Shown here: piece by piece, positions 28,560 through 37,804 of the stretch | How positions within the stretch are numbered: position 1 is the stretch's first letter | Layout of the letters: each line of letters starts with the position of its first letter | Source: an uncultured Prevotella sp. | GTDB taxonomy: Bacteria; Bacteroidota; Bacteroidia; Bacteroidales; Bacteroidaceae | Reading direction: 5' to 3' | Assembly: GCA_900541575.1 (NCBI GenBank) | Contig: UQKO01000002.1 | Location: 1-64,000 of the forward strand | DNA length: 64,000 nt | The notes under the pieces: model-generated | What the model was told of the DNA's origin: nothing | Databases searched by the model: none | The model's input: the letters and a program-made list of their open reading frames with translations, nothing else | Program-made: the position numbers and the translations under genes

Positions 28560-29027
28560 ATGATTGACAAGAAGATTGTAAAGAATTTGGTGGACCAGTG
28601 GTTGGAGGGGAAAGAATACTTTCTGACCGACCTGACCATCAGCCCCGACGACCGCATCGTGGTGGAGATTGACCACGAAGAGGGAGTATGGATTGAAGAT
28701 TGCGTAGAACTGAGCCGCTTCATTGAAAGCCACCTCGACCGCGAACAAGAAGACTTTGAACTCGAAGTGGGCAGCGCTGGCATAGGCCAACCCTTCAAAG
28801 TGTTGCGTCAGTACGAAATTCATCAAGGCGAACGCGTAGAGGTGCTCACTGCAGAGGGGAAAAAATTGCAGGGCGTGCTAGGCAACGTTACACCAGAAGG
28901 CTTCACGCTGACCGTAGAAGAGAAAGTGCGCGAAGAGGGAGCCAAGCGCCCCAAACTCGTGGAACGCACCATTCCCTTCACCTTCGACCAGGTGAAGCAG
29001 ACGAAGTATATCATCGATTTTAAATAA
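28560..29027 (+). CDS. rimP: Ribosome maturation factor RimP
   Basis: The 155-residue protein helps 30S subunit maturation. It shows the two-domain RimP pattern: an N-terminal alpha/beta domain with IVVEIDHEEGVWIEDCVELSRFIE, the ELEVGSAGIGQPFKVLRQY segment (the usual SPG motif is SAG here), and a C-terminal SH3-like barrel ending TKYIIDF. It is first in the conserved rimP-nusA-infB order, 19 bp before nusA. Confidence 0.95.
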   Translation: MIDKKIVKNLVDQWLEGKEYFLTDLTISPDDRIVVEIDHEEGVWIEDCVELSRFIESHLDREQEDFELEVGSAGIGQPFKVLRQYEIHQGERVEVLTAEGKKLQGVLGNVTPEGFTLTVEEKVREEGAKRPKLVERTIPFTFDQVKQTKYIIDFK

Positions 29028-29046
29028 ACTCACACACTCTATCATA

Positions 29047-30381
29047 ATGGCTAAGAAAAAGCAAGAAACCGTAAGTCTGATTGACACTTTTGCGGAATTC
29101 AAACAGAATAAGAATATCGACATAACCACCATGGTGGGTGTGCTCGAAGAGAGCTTCCGTAGCGTTATCGCCAAAATATTCGGTTCGGACGAGAACTTCG
29201 ACGTGATTGTAAACCCCGACAAGGGCGACTGCGAAATCTATCGCAATCGCGTGGTGGTAAACGATGACGAAGTGGAAGATCCCAATAAGCAAATTTCCCT
29301 TTCAGAAGCTCAGAAGATTGATGCTACTTACGAAGTGGGCGAAGATGTTTCAGAAGAAATCCACTTTGCCGACTTCGGCCGTCGCGCCATTCTTACACTG
29401 CGCCAAACATTGGCTAGCAAAATTCTAGAATTGGAGCACGACGCACTCTATAATAAATATAAAGACCGTGTAGGTGAACTCATCACTGCCGAAGTTTACC
29501 AAACATGGAAAAGCGAAACGCTGCTCATGGACGAAGAGAAAAACGAGCTTTATCTTCCCAAATCGCAGCAGATTCCTCGCGATTTCTTCCACAAAGGCGA
29601 CAACGTGACGGCCGTAATCGACCGCGTTGACAACACCAATGGCAACCCAAAGATTTATCTCTCACGCACTTCGCCCGTATTCTTGCAGCGCCTGCTTGAG
29701 AACGAAATTCCCGAAATAGCCGATGGCATTATCCGCCTTTGCCGCATTGCTCGTATCCCCGGCGAGAGAGCAAAGATTGCCGTAGAAAGCTATGACGACC
29801 GTATTGACCCAGTAGGTGCTTGCGTAGGTGTGAAGGGTAGCCGTATCCACGGTGTAGTACGTGAGCTTCACAACGAGAATATCGACGTGATCAACTTTAC
29901 CAACAATATCTCACTCTTCATCCAGCGTGCCCTCAATCCCGCACAGGTTTCCAAGGTTGTACTCCACGAAGAAGAGAAAAAGGCTGAAGTATATCTCCGT
30001 CCTGAAGAAGTGAGCCTCGCTATTGGTAAGGGAGGTATGAACATCAAACTCGCCTCTATGCTCACAGAGTATACTATTGACGTGTTCCGTGAAGTAGAAG
30101 GCGAAGAAATGACAGAAGACATCTACCTCGACGAGTTTGCCGATGAGATTGACCAATGGGTAATCGATGCAATCAAAGGTATCGGCCTTGAGACCGCCAA
30201 AGACGTGCTCAACGCTCCGCGTGAAATGCTCATCGAAAAGGCCGACCTCGAAGAAAGCACTGTCGACGACGTATTGCGCATACTGCGTGCCGAGTTTGAA
30301 GACGAAGACAAAACTGCCGCTGCTCCAAATACCGACGAACCTAACGAACCTGCTGCAACGAGCACAGGTGAGGAAAGCTAA
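29047..30381 (+). CDS. nusA: Transcription termination/antitermination factor NusA
   Basis: NusA binds RNA polymerase and affects pausing, termination and antitermination. The 444-residue product has the N-terminal polymerase-binding domain (about 1-125), an S1 domain (about 130-205), and KH1/KH2 (DPVGACVGVKGSRIHGVVREL; RPEEVSLAIGKGGMNIKLAS). A C-terminal helix-hairpin-helix-like segment (KGIGLETAKDVLNAPREML) precedes an acidic tail. The length suits the Bacteroidetes form, which has only part of the enterobacterial C-terminal repeats. infB follows after 96 bp. Confidence 0.96.
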   Translation: MAKKKQETVSLIDTFAEFKQNKNIDITTMVGVLEESFRSVIAKIFGSDENFDVIVNPDKGDCEIYRNRVVVNDDEVEDPNKQISLSEAQKIDATYEVGEDVSEEIHFADFGRRAILTLRQTLASKILELEHDALYNKYKDRVGELITAEVYQTWKSETLLMDEEKNELYLPKSQQIPRDFFHKGDNVTAVIDRVDNTNGNPKIYLSRTSPVFLQRLLENEIPEIADGIIRLCRIARIPGERAKIAVESYDDRIDPVGACVGVKGSRIHGVVRELHNENIDVINFTNNISLFIQRALNPAQVSKVVLHEEEKKAEVYLRPEEVSLAIGKGGMNIKLASMLTEYTIDVFREVEGEEMTEDIYLDEFADEIDQWVIDAIKGIGLETAKDVLNAPREMLIEKADLEESTVDDVLRILRAEFEDEDKTAAAPNTDEPNEPAATSTGEES

Positions 30382-30477
30382 TGAAACGGAGGGCATAAAA
30401 CAGTGCCCATAGCCGTGTACCCTATCCATGGTACACTCTTAAAAATCCATTCACATTAGCAACTTTAACCCCATTGC

Positions 30478-33390
30478 ATGAGTATCAGATTAAATAAAGC
30501 TATCAAAGAATTTGGTGTCGGACTGCAGTCGATTACCGATCTGCTCAAGGAGAAAGGCGCCCCCGTGCCTAGCAACGACCCTAACCAGAAACTCGACGAG
30601 AAGCAGTACGAGCTATTGAAAAAGGCCTTCAGTGCCGACAAGACTCTGCGCAGCCAGGCCGAAGAGAAGATGCAAGACCGCCAAGAGAAAAAGCGATCAG
30701 CATCGGTCAAGAATCGCAAGGCCGAAGCTGAAAGCCAGGTGGTAGAAACCATTGTGCCAGATAACATGCGTCCTCATGTCGTAGTGAAAGGCTCTATCGA
30801 CCTCGACCACAAGAAGCCTGCCGTCGAACCACAAACTCAGAAAACCGCTCAGCACTCGGAACCAGAAGCCCAGGTGAAGAGCCAAAATACGCCTGACGCA
30901 GCAGAGGCTGCACAGTCTCCCGCAGCCCCTGCCCAAGCCGAGGCCAAGGAAGCAGTCAAGGCTAATGCCCAAGACAACACTTCCAAATCACAACCAATGA
31001 CCCAAAACACTAACGGCAACAACACACGTTCCTCGGTAGAAGAAAGAACTAAAGCCATCGGCGAAGAAGAGAACGGCGTGTTCAAACTCCACCCTCAAGC
31101 CGAGATTACCGGCCCCAAGGTGTTGGGCACCATCGATTTGAGTGCCATCAACTCCAACACTCGCCCCAAAAAGAAAAGCAAGGAAGAGCGCCGTCGCGAG
31201 CGTAGCAAGCAAGGAACCAACTCACAAAATGGACAAGCTAGCAATGCACAAGGCGGACAGCGCAAGAAGCGCAACCGCATTGGTAGCGAACGAGTAGACG
31301 TGAACAACGCTGCCAACCAGCCTAAGACTGGTGGGAACAACAACGGCAAGAAACGCCAAAGCAACAACAATAACAACCCCAACCAGCAGAGCCGCAACAA
31401 TCAGCAAGCGGGAGGCGCACAAAACAGTAAAAGCGCAAACAAAAACCGCAACCGCCGCGCCAAAGAACAGCAGAAAGCTGAGGTAAGCGACGAAGACGTT
31501 GCAAAGCAAGTAAAGGAGACGCTCGCACGCCTCACTAGCAAACAGAAGGGAAGCAAAGGCGCCAAATACCGCAAAGAAAAGCGTGAACAGCAACACCAGC
31601 GTGCCGAAGAGGAACGTCGCGAAGCAAAGGCAGAAAGCAAAGTGCTGAAGCTCACCGAATTCGTAACAGCCAACGAGCTTGCCCAAATGATGGACGTGCC
31701 CGTAACAAAGGTTATTGCCACCTGCATGAGCATCGGTATCATGGTGAGCATCAACCAGCGTATGGATGCCGAAACCATTGACCTCGTGGCCGAAGAGTTC
31801 GGATTCAAGACAGAATACGTGGCAGCCGATGTACAGGAAGCCATCGCCGAGGAAGAGGACAATCCCGAAGATCTCGAACCCCGTGCACCGATCGTCACAG
31901 TAATGGGTCACGTAGACCATGGTAAGACTTCACTGCTCGACTATATCCGTAAGTCAAACGTCATCGCTGGCGAGGCTGGCGGTATCACACAGCACATCGG
32001 TGCTTACAACGTGACGCTCGAAAATGGTCGCCGCATCACCTTCCTCGATACTCCGGGTCACGAGGCCTTCACCGCTATGCGTGCTCGTGGTGCACAGGTG
32101 ACAGATATCGCCATCATCATCATTGCTGCCGACGACGACATCATGCCCCAGACCAAGGAAGCCATTAGCCACGCCACGGCTGCTAATGTGCCCATCGTCT
32201 TCGCTATCAATAAGGTGGATAAGCCCCATGCCAATCCCGACAAGATTAAGGAAGGACTGGCCGCAATGAACTTCCTCGTAGAAGAATGGGGAGGTAAATA
32301 TCAGAGCCAGGACATCAGCGCCAAGAAGGGTTCGGGCGTGAAGGAACTCCTTGAGAAAGTACTCCTTGAAGCCGATATGCTGGAACTCAAGGCCAACCCC
32401 AACCGCAAGGCCACAGGTACAGTCATTGAGTCATCACTCGACAAGGGTCGTGGCTACGTGGCTACCATCCTCGTATCTAACGGTACACTGCATCAAGGCG
32501 ATATCGTGTTAGCAGGTACCAACTATGGCCGCGTAAAGGCTCTTTTCAACGAACGTGGCACACGTATCGACAATGTAGGCCCGTCAATGGCAGCCACACT
32601 GCTCGGTTTCAACGGTGCTCCGCAGGCTGGCGACCAGTTCCACGTGATGGAAACAGAACAGGAGGCTCGCGAAATTGCCAACAAACGTGAACAACTACAG
32701 CGCGAACAAGACCTCCGTACACGCGAAGTCCTCACCCTCGAGAAGATTGGTAAACGCCTCAAGATGGGTTCTTACCACGAACTCAATATCATCGTCAAGG
32801 CCGATGTGGATGGTTCTGTAGAAGCACTTGCCGACTCATTCATCAAGCTCTCTACCGAGAACATCGTGGTGAAGGTGATCTACAAGGGCGTGGGTCAAAT
32901 CAGTGAAAACGATGTCACACTCGCCGCAGCATCAGAGGCCATCATCGTAGGTTTCCAAGTACGTCCGTCACAGCAAGCCCGCAAACTTGCAGAGCGCGAT
33001 GGTGTAGAAATCCGTCAGTACTCCGTAATCTACGACGCTATTGAAGACGTCAAGGTGGCTATGGAGGGTATGCTCGAACCTGTAATAAAAGAAGAGGTTA
33101 CGGCCAACATTGAGGTGCGCCAAGTATACCACATCTCCAAGGTGGGCTATGTGGCTGGTGCCTACGTGCTCGATGGCAAGGTAAAGCGTACAGACAAGGC
33201 TCGTCTCATCCGCGATGGTATCGTAATCTTTACCGGCGAAATCAATGCATTGAAGCGTTTCAAGGACGACGTGAAGGAAGTTACCACCAACTTTGAGTGT
33301 GGTATCTCGCTGACCAACTGCAATGATATCAAGGAAGGCGACATCATCGAAACTTTCCAAGAAGTAGAAGTGAAGCAGAAGCTTCAGTAA
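30478..33390 (+). CDS. infB: Translation initiation factor IF-2
   Basis: The 970-residue GTPase places initiator tRNA on the ribosome. Residues 1-65 form an IF2_N helical domain. About 70-380 is a long, low-complexity linker rich in Ala, Gln, Asn, Lys and Arg. A second IF2_N domain is near 390-440. The G domain has GHVDHGKT (477-484), DTPGHEAF and NKVDKP (from 578). Domains II-IV follow to the C terminus. The extended N-terminal linker is common in Bacteroidetes. The gene closes the rimP operon and is followed by a terminator. Confidence 0.97.
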   Translation: MSIRLNKAIKEFGVGLQSITDLLKEKGAPVPSNDPNQKLDEKQYELLKKAFSADKTLRSQAEEKMQDRQEKKRSASVKNRKAEAESQVVETIVPDNMRPHVVVKGSIDLDHKKPAVEPQTQKTAQHSEPEAQVKSQNTPDAAEAAQSPAAPAQAEAKEAVKANAQDNTSKSQPMTQNTNGNNTRSSVEERTKAIGEEENGVFKLHPQAEITGPKVLGTIDLSAINSNTRPKKKSKEERRRERSKQGTNSQNGQASNAQGGQRKKRNRIGSERVDVNNAANQPKTGGNNNGKKRQSNNNNNPNQQSRNNQQAGGAQNSKSANKNRNRRAKEQQKAEVSDEDVAKQVKETLARLTSKQKGSKGAKYRKEKREQQHQRAEEERREAKAESKVLKLTEFVTANELAQMMDVPVTKVIATCMSIGIMVSINQRMDAETIDLVAEEFGFKTEYVAADVQEAIAEEEDNPEDLEPRAPIVTVMGHVDHGKTSLLDYIRKSNVIAGEAGGITQHIGAYNVTLENGRRITFLDTPGHEAFTAMRARGAQVTDIAIIIIAADDDIMPQTKEAISHATAANVPIVFAINKVDKPHANPDKIKEGLAAMNFLVEEWGGKYQSQDISAKKGSGVKELLEKVLLEADMLELKANPNRKATGTVIESSLDKGRGYVATILVSNGTLHQGDIVLAGTNYGRVKALFNERGTRIDNVGPSMAATLLGFNGAPQAGDQFHVMETEQEAREIANKREQLQREQDLRTREVLTLEKIGKRLKMGSYHELNIIVKADVDGSVEALADSFIKLSTENIVVKVIYKGVGQISENDVTLAAASEAIIVGFQVRPSQQARKLAERDGVEIRQYSVIYDAIEDVKVAMEGMLEPVIKEEVTANIEVRQVYHISKVGYVAGAYVLDGKVKRTDKARLIRDGIVIFTGEINALKRFKDDVKEVTTNFECGISLTNCNDIKEGDIIETFQEVEVKQKLQ

Positions 33391-33399
33391 TGATAAGAT

Positions 33400-33440
33400 T
33401 CTCCCCCTCTCCCATACCAATGGAAGAGGGGGAATTTTTA
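33400..33440 (+). terminator. Terminator after infB
   Basis: TCCCCCTCT (33402-33410) pairs with AGAGGGGGA (33425-33433), followed by TTTTT. Confidence 0.85.
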
Positions 33441-33472
33441 TGCCCAATAGCTTACCTTGAAACATTCAGCCA

Positions 33473-33608
33473 GTACTGAGGGCGACGCGTCCTCGAGGCT
33501 GCTGATATATCTCATTATTACTAACAAAGCCGACGCGAGACGCGTCGCCCACAAAACTTAATTGATAGCTTTCAAAAAAACTTTGTGAGCGACGCGTCTC
33601 GCGTCGGC
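33473..33608. repeat. REP-like GACGCGTC repeats, locus 2 (three copies, two forming a 27-bp inverted pair)
   Basis: One copy (about 33473-33500) reads GGGCGACGCGTCCTCG. Then 33529-33555 and 33582-33608 are reverse complements with a single mismatch over 27 bp, separated by 26 nt. The core is GGCGACGCGTCTCGCGTC. It lies in the convergent gap between infB and the SRPBCC gene. Confidence 0.85.
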
Positions 33609-33632
33609 TTCATATTCCATTTTATTTATACT

Positions 33633-34103
33633 CTATCGAATAGCGCTCAGCATATTAGCCAATCCATCGGCAGGCCGCTGGAGCGGTTTCGATACCATAC
33701 CCTTCATAAAGAAGTTCACCTCAGCTCCCACCGTGACACGCATCTTCGATTCATACTCGCCATGCGGCAGCAATTGTATCCACACGTAGAGCTGAATGGG
33801 GGAACCTTCTGAAGCGAACTTGACGCACTTCGGCTCTTCACGTTCCACCACACGCAGTGTAATATTACCCATTGGCGAAGAGATATGCAAGGCATCGGTC
33901 TCGAAAGTGAGTCCGTCGACATACTTGCGCACTTCGTCAATCTTATCGGCAGGAATCTGCTCCGTCATCTTCTGTTGCACAGCAGGATCAGAGAGGCGCT
34001 CCTTGATAGCATTCAGATTATTGAGGTCGGAGAAACGGCTGTACACCACAGCCTGCGTTTGCGGTATGATCTTGACTTCGCTTTCGTACTTTGATAATGA
34101 CAT
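33633..34103 (-). CDS. SRPBCC-family (START-like) protein
   Basis: The 156-residue protein begins MSLSKYESEVKIIP, chosen because the promoter box at 34150-34157 lies just downstream of the farther ATG (34172), which therefore cannot be used. The sequence alternates strands and helices as in the SRPBCC/polyketide cyclase fold: VVYSRFSDLNNL, the central DALHISSPMGNITLRVVERE, and SKPLQRPADGLANML at the C terminus. These folds bind hydrophobic ligands in a cavity. Close relatives are small conserved cytosolic proteins of unknown role in Bacteroidales. Confidence 0.82.
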   Translation of the reverse strand: MSLSKYESEVKIIPQTQAVVYSRFSDLNNLNAIKERLSDPAVQQKMTEQIPADKIDEVRKYVDGLTFETDALHISSPMGNITLRVVEREEPKCVKFASEGSPIQLYVWIQLLPHGEYESKMRVTVGAEVNFFMKGMVSKPLQRPADGLANMLSAIR

Positions 34104-34149
34104 AGTCCTTTGTTTAATAATCTTATTTTGTTGATGATATTTGCGGCCG

Positions 34150-34157
34150 CAAAGGTA
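34150..34157 (-). promoter_or_regulatory. Promoter -7 box of the SRPBCC gene
   Basis: The minus strand reads TACCTTTG followed by C, with a leader of about 40 nt to the ATG at 34103. It rules out the ATG at 34172. Confidence 0.65.
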
Positions 34158-34412
34158 GCAATTGTTTTTCATTCAGCGAGTTTACACCTTGAAGCAAGGA
34201 AGAAATAAAGAGAATATCACATTCTCATCCATTACAGAACGGCTTCAATTTTCTCACTAGCACTTCACACAACAACTTATGCTTACCTAAGCAATGTGCC
34301 CACTAGCATAAGTACTTTTAGCTTGAATTCATCGCTATCAGTCAAGCATGAACCGAAGACATAAAAGCCTTAGGATAAAGAGCGGTAAGGGGGCTACAAG
34401 GGGAAGCGGACA

Positions 34413-35114
34413 CTACTTCACTACCGTAGCTCGTACAATCCTCACATCATCGAACGGACGATTGTGCTCATCGCGTGCCACCCACTGTATGAGGTCGGCC
34501 ACATCGTAACCCTCCACCACTTCGCCAAACACGGTATACTGCCCATCTAAATGAGGCGCACCACCAAAGCTACGATAAGCTTCACGGATGGAGGGTGTAA
34601 GACGTATGCGACCCTGCGTGGTAGAATCGAGGCGCTGCTGAATAGCATCGAGACGATCGTCGGTGAAGATGCTGCCCGTCACAATGTAGAATTGTGAGGC
34701 TGAAGAACGAAGTTCGGGATTCACATCCTCGCTCTCGCGAGCGGCAGCGAGAACTCCGCTGCGGTGAAAGTGCTGAGGAAAGCGGATTTCGGCAGGTAAC
34801 GTGTAGGGCTCGGGCGAATCGCCCAATAATTGTCCTGGCTGAGCATGGCGGCTAGCAGAATCGCCCGCCTGTATCATAAAGTTGGGGATAACGCGGTGGA
34901 ACAACAGTCCATCGTAAAATCCACTACGCACAAGTTTAAGAAAGTTGTCGCGATGAATGGGCGTATCGTTGTAGAGTTTCAAGCGGATGTTGCCCTGTGT
35001 GGTCTCGAGCAACACTTCGTGTTCTAAGGTCGTGTCAGAGACCGTGGCAGCAGTTTGGGCTTTTACGCCCAAAGCCGTTACGAGGGCGAATATGAAAGAG
35101 AATAAGTATTTCAT
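34413..35114 (-). CDS. Exported cyclophilin-type peptidyl-prolyl isomerase
   Basis: The 233-residue product (start MKYLFSFIFALVTALG at 35114; the farther ATG at 35144 only adds ten polar residues before the signal peptide) is exported, with cleavage near VKAQT (residue 20). The cyclophilin core has FYDGLLFHRVIPNFMIQAGD (residues about 67-86) with the catalytic Arg of FHRV, ASQFYIVTG and the late YTVFGEVVEGYDV. It assists protein folding in the periplasm. The cyclosporin-binding Trp is not evident. It stands between the SRPBCC and GT2 genes with gaps over 90 bp. Confidence 0.93.
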   Translation of the reverse strand: MKYLFSFIFALVTALGVKAQTAATVSDTTLEHEVLLETTQGNIRLKLYNDTPIHRDNFLKLVRSGFYDGLLFHRVIPNFMIQAGDSASRHAQPGQLLGDSPEPYTLPAEIRFPQHFHRSGVLAAARESEDVNPELRSSASQFYIVTGSIFTDDRLDAIQQRLDSTTQGRIRLTPSIREAYRSFGGAPHLDGQYTVFGEVVEGYDVADLIQWVARDEHNRPFDDVRIVRATVVK

Positions 35115-35212
35115 GGTGATGAGATTTTTGTAATAACTGTTCAAGCAGAGAGATGGAAGCCAAGAATCTAAGGTAACTTTATAACCTCATAACCTCCAAA
35201 CTCCAAACTCTA

Positions 35213-35929
35213 CTAAATCTTATCCAACCCCTTCGTAAACTTTTTCCAATAATACTTTAGTGGATTCGTATACTTCAGCTGCTTCCACGGACGACTCTGA
35301 TGCGGACGATGAAGCACGGGTAGCGTGGTAAATAGAAAATTGTGAAGACCAGCTTGAAGCGATTCGTGCGAGATTGTCACGTCGAACCAATTTTTTTCCG
35401 GATTGAGTTGGCTGAAATCGAATGTTTGGAGAAGTGCAGGCGTGAGCAACGAACAACAGAAGCTACAATGGCGACGCGTGTTGACAACCCTTCCCTCTTG
35501 ACCGCGAGCATAGAGGTAAGGATAGTTGATTTTTCCCTCGGAATCCACCGTAACCGAAGCTGCAATGCCACATTGCTGATGTTCGTTCGCGCCATCAACA
35601 AGTCCCTGGAGCGTATTTGGGCGTACAGTCACATCACTCTCGACAATGCACAGACCTGCTCCCTCAGCTAAAGCACGCTTTTGTGAGCGCTGAAGCACTA
35701 ACAGATAGTTGGGCGAAGGGTGAGAGGTCAAATCGCTGAGATTCACTAGTTCGAAACCCATTTGCCTGGAAGCTTCCTGCAAGCGAAGAGTGTTTTCAGG
35801 AGTAGAAAAATCGTTGTATACGGTATAGATGTGAGCCACGCTGAGTTGACTATTCAGTACTGATTGGATGGTCTGCAAAGTGGTTTCAATAGAATCTTTT
35901 ACAGGAGTGATGATGTGAATTTTGTCCAT
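35213..35929 (-). CDS. GT2-like glycosyltransferase
   Basis: The 238-residue protein starts at MDKIHIITPVKDSIETT (ATG 35929; a GTG nine codons upstream is also open). It shows a GT-A pattern: TVYNDFSTPENT, then a long alpha/beta part with GLCIVESDVTVRPNTL as the donor/metal site (ESDV in place of DxD). HCSFCCSLLTPALL and KNWFDVTISHESLQAGL follow. It is not next to the main polysaccharide cluster. A promoter box is present at 35994-36001. Acceptor and sugar are unknown. Confidence 0.8.
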   Translation of the reverse strand: MDKIHIITPVKDSIETTLQTIQSVLNSQLSVAHIYTVYNDFSTPENTLRLQEASRQMGFELVNLSDLTSHPSPNYLLVLQRSQKRALAEGAGLCIVESDVTVRPNTLQGLVDGANEHQQCGIAASVTVDSEGKINYPYLYARGQEGRVVNTRRHCSFCCSLLTPALLQTFDFSQLNPEKNWFDVTISHESLQAGLHNFLFTTLPVLHRPHQSRPWKQLKYTNPLKYYWKKFTKGLDKI

Positions 35930-35993
35930 CGAGAGCAAGATGCTTTTATTCCGCACAACTTATTTACCGCTGGCGGGGGGATAAGTAATGGTA

Positions 35994-36001
35994 CAAAAGT
36001 A
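35994..36001 (-). promoter_or_regulatory. Promoter -7 box of the GT2-like gene
   Basis: The minus strand reads TACTTTTG, 65 bp before the ATG at 35929. Confidence 0.55.
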
Positions 36002-36155
36002 AACATTTTTTTGATGAATACGGCGTACTTTTCCTACAGAAAGTCTTTTTAATGCAACTTTATACGATTCCTCGCTCTTTCTCCCACGCATCCCTCTGAA
36101 CAGACTTGATACGCTTTATTAGCCCTCGCATGCGCGATTTCTCATCAAAAAACCT

Positions 36156-36163
36156 TACCTTTG
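36156..36163 (+). promoter_or_regulatory. Promoter -7 box of cysD
   Basis: TACCTTTG followed by C, 41 bp before the start codon at 36205. Confidence 0.65.
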
Positions 36164-36204
36164 CTCCAAAAATAAAATACACACAGGAAAGAAGTCTATT
36201 CAAA

Positions 36205-37116
36205 ATGACAGAAAACTATAGTCTGAGCCACTTGAAAGAACTCGAAGCAGAGTCGATTCACATCATCCGCGAGGTGGCAGCGGAATTTGAAAACCCCGTA
36301 ATGCTCTATAGCATCGGTAAGGACTCTAGCGTCATGGTACGTCTGGCCGAAAAAGCTTTTGCGCCCGGACGTCCGCCCTTCCCTTTGATGCATATCGACT
36401 CAAAATGGAAGTTTAAGGAAATGCTCCAATTCCGCGATTGGTACGCCAAAGAACACGGATGGAACCTCATCGTAGAGAGCAACATGGAGGCATTCAAGGC
36501 GGGTGTAGGCCCATTCACCCATGGATCGAAAGTACACACCGACCTGATGAAGACACAAGCACTCAAAGCTGGGCTTGACAAGCACCATTTTGATGCCGCA
36601 TTCGGCGGTGCTCGACGCGACGAAGAAAAGAGCCGCGCCAAAGAACGCATTTTCTCTTTCCGCGATCAATTCCACCAATGGGACCCTAAGAACCAGCGCC
36701 CTGAGCTTTGGGACATTTACAACGCTCGCATCCATAAGGGAGAAAGCATCCGCGTGTTCCCCTTGAGCAACTGGACAGAACTTGACATTTGGCAGTACAT
36801 CCGTCTCGAAAATATACCCATCGTTCCCCTCTACTTTGCAAAGGAGCGCCCCTGCGTAGAAATCGACGGACAACTCATCATGCCCGACGATGATCGTCTG
36901 CCCGAGCAATATCGTGACAAAATACAGATGCGCAAGATTCGCTTCCGCACCCTGGGTTGTTGGCCTCTGACAGGTGCCATCGAAAGCGAAGCTGATACCA
37001 TCGAAAAGATTGTTGAAGAAATGATGACCACCACTAAGAGTGAACGCACCACTCGCGTAATCGATTTCGACCAAGACGCTTCAATGGAACAGAAAAAACG
37101 CGAAGGATATTTCTAA
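36205..37116 (+). CDS. cysD: Sulfate adenylyltransferase subunit 2
   Basis: CysD, with the GTPase CysN, activates sulfate to adenylyl sulfate. The start [18 protein letters not shown] at 36205 gives the standard 303 residues; the upstream open stretch contains the promoter. The PP-loop reads SIGKDS (36-41), followed by [29 protein letters not shown], the [11 protein letters not shown] motif and the C-terminal [15 protein letters not shown]. No cysN, cysC or reductase gene is near: downstream is a terminator and a tRNA cluster. The partner must therefore be encoded elsewhere. Confidence 0.94.
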   Translation: MTENYSLSHLKELEAESIHIIREVAAEFENPVMLYSIGKDSSVMVRLAEKAFAPGRPPFPLMHIDSKWKFKEMLQFRDWYAKEHGWNLIVESNMEAFKAGVGPFTHGSKVHTDLMKTQALKAGLDKHHFDAAFGGARRDEEKSRAKERIFSFRDQFHQWDPKNQRPELWDIYNARIHKGESIRVFPLSNWTELDIWQYIRLENIPIVPLYFAKERPCVEIDGQLIMPDDDRLPEQYRDKIQMRKIRFRTLGCWPLTGAIESEADTIEKIVEEMMTTTKSERTTRVIDFDQDASMEQKKREGYF

Positions 37117-37141
37117 TTTTCCCTCTCGCATACACACGTAA

Positions 37142-37187
37142 AGCATTCTCAAAGCTAAGATTTGCTTGCTTTGAGAATGCTCTTTTC
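37142..37187 (+). terminator. Terminator after cysD
   Basis: The perfect 14-bp stem AGCATTCTCAAAGC (37142-37155) / GCTTTGAGAATGCT (37168-37181) is followed by CTTTTC. Confidence 0.75.
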
Positions 37188-37215
37188 AAAAAAATCGAGA
37201 AAAATAGGAAAAACA

Positions 37216-37247
37216 TTTGGTAGAACAAAAAAAAGTCCTTATCTTTG
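37216..37247 (+). promoter_or_regulatory. Promoter of the tRNA cluster
   Basis: TTTG at 37216-37219 and TATCTTTG at 37240-37247 (20-bp spacer) match the full consensus, 44 bp before the first tRNA. Confidence 0.8.
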
Positions 37248-37290
37248 CACCCGCTAAGCCGTTAGAGAACGTACATGCAAGAGATAAATT

Positions 37291-37363
37291 GCGGAAATAG
37301 CTCAGTTGGTAGAGCACAACCTTGCCAAGGTTGGGGTCGCGAGTTCGAGTCTCGTTTTCCGCT
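37291..37363 (+). tRNA. tRNA-Gly (GCC)
   Basis: The acceptor GCGGAAA/TTTCCGC, D arm, anticodon loop with GCC, and TTCGAGT in the T arm are all intact. The discriminator is U and CCA is not encoded. It is identical over 73 bases to the copy at 37554. Confidence 0.96.
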
Positions 37364-37436
37364 CTCAAACCCGAAGCAAAACCTATCCATTCATAACAAA
37401 GGATAGTTCGAGCGAAAGTATTTACTAAGACAAATT

Positions 37437-37520
37437 GGAGAGGTGGCGGAATTGGTAGACGCGCTACTTTGAGGGGGTAGTGACAATTGTGTCGTGGGAG
37501 TTCGAGTCTCCTCCTCTTCA
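37437..37520 (+). tRNA. tRNA-Leu (GAG)
   Basis: The acceptor GGAGAGG pairs with CCTCTTC (one G-U). The anticodon stem CTACT/GGTAG holds the loop TTGAGGG with anticodon GAG. A long variable arm marks it as class II. CCA is not encoded. Confidence 0.95.
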
Positions 37521-37553
37521 CTTGTTAATGTGGAAAGTTCGCTTCCCACATTT

Positions 37554-37626
37554 GCGGAAATAGCTCAGTTGGTAGAGCACAACCTTGCCAAGGTTGGGGT
37601 CGCGAGTTCGAGTCTCGTTTTCCGCT
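37554..37626 (+). tRNA. tRNA-Gly (GCC), second identical copy
   Basis: Same sequence as 37291-37363, 33 bp after tRNA-Leu(GAG). It probably belongs to the same transcript. Confidence 0.96.
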
Positions 37627-37633
37627 CTAGGTC

Positions 37634-37718
37634 GCTCGAATGGTGGAATGGTAGACACGAAGGACTTAAAATCCTTTGGGCAGAAATGTCCGTGCGAGTT
37701 CGAGTCTCGCTTCGAGCA
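37634..37718 (+). tRNA. tRNA-Leu (TAA)
   Basis: The acceptor GCTCGAA/TTCGAGC, the anticodon loop CTTAAAA with TAA and a long variable arm identify it. It is the last gene of the four-tRNA cluster, with a hairpin terminator directly after it. Confidence 0.95.
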
Positions 37719-37729
37719 CATTATACTAT

Positions 37730-37762
37730 AGCTGATTTGCATTATGCAAGTCAGCTTTTTTA
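37730..37762 (+). terminator. Terminator of the tRNA cluster
   Basis: AGCTGATTTGCA pairs with TGCAAGTCAGCT (one G-U) around a 3-nt loop and is followed by TTTTTATT. Confidence 0.85.
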
Positions 37763-37804
37763 TTTGTTTCTCCTCTTCATTAGAACAGTTAATAAACTTA
37801 TTCA

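Noticed and set aside
34104..34172. Longer start of the SRPBCC gene
   Set aside because: The ATG at 34172 is upstream of the promoter -7 box, so it would not be transcribed from it.
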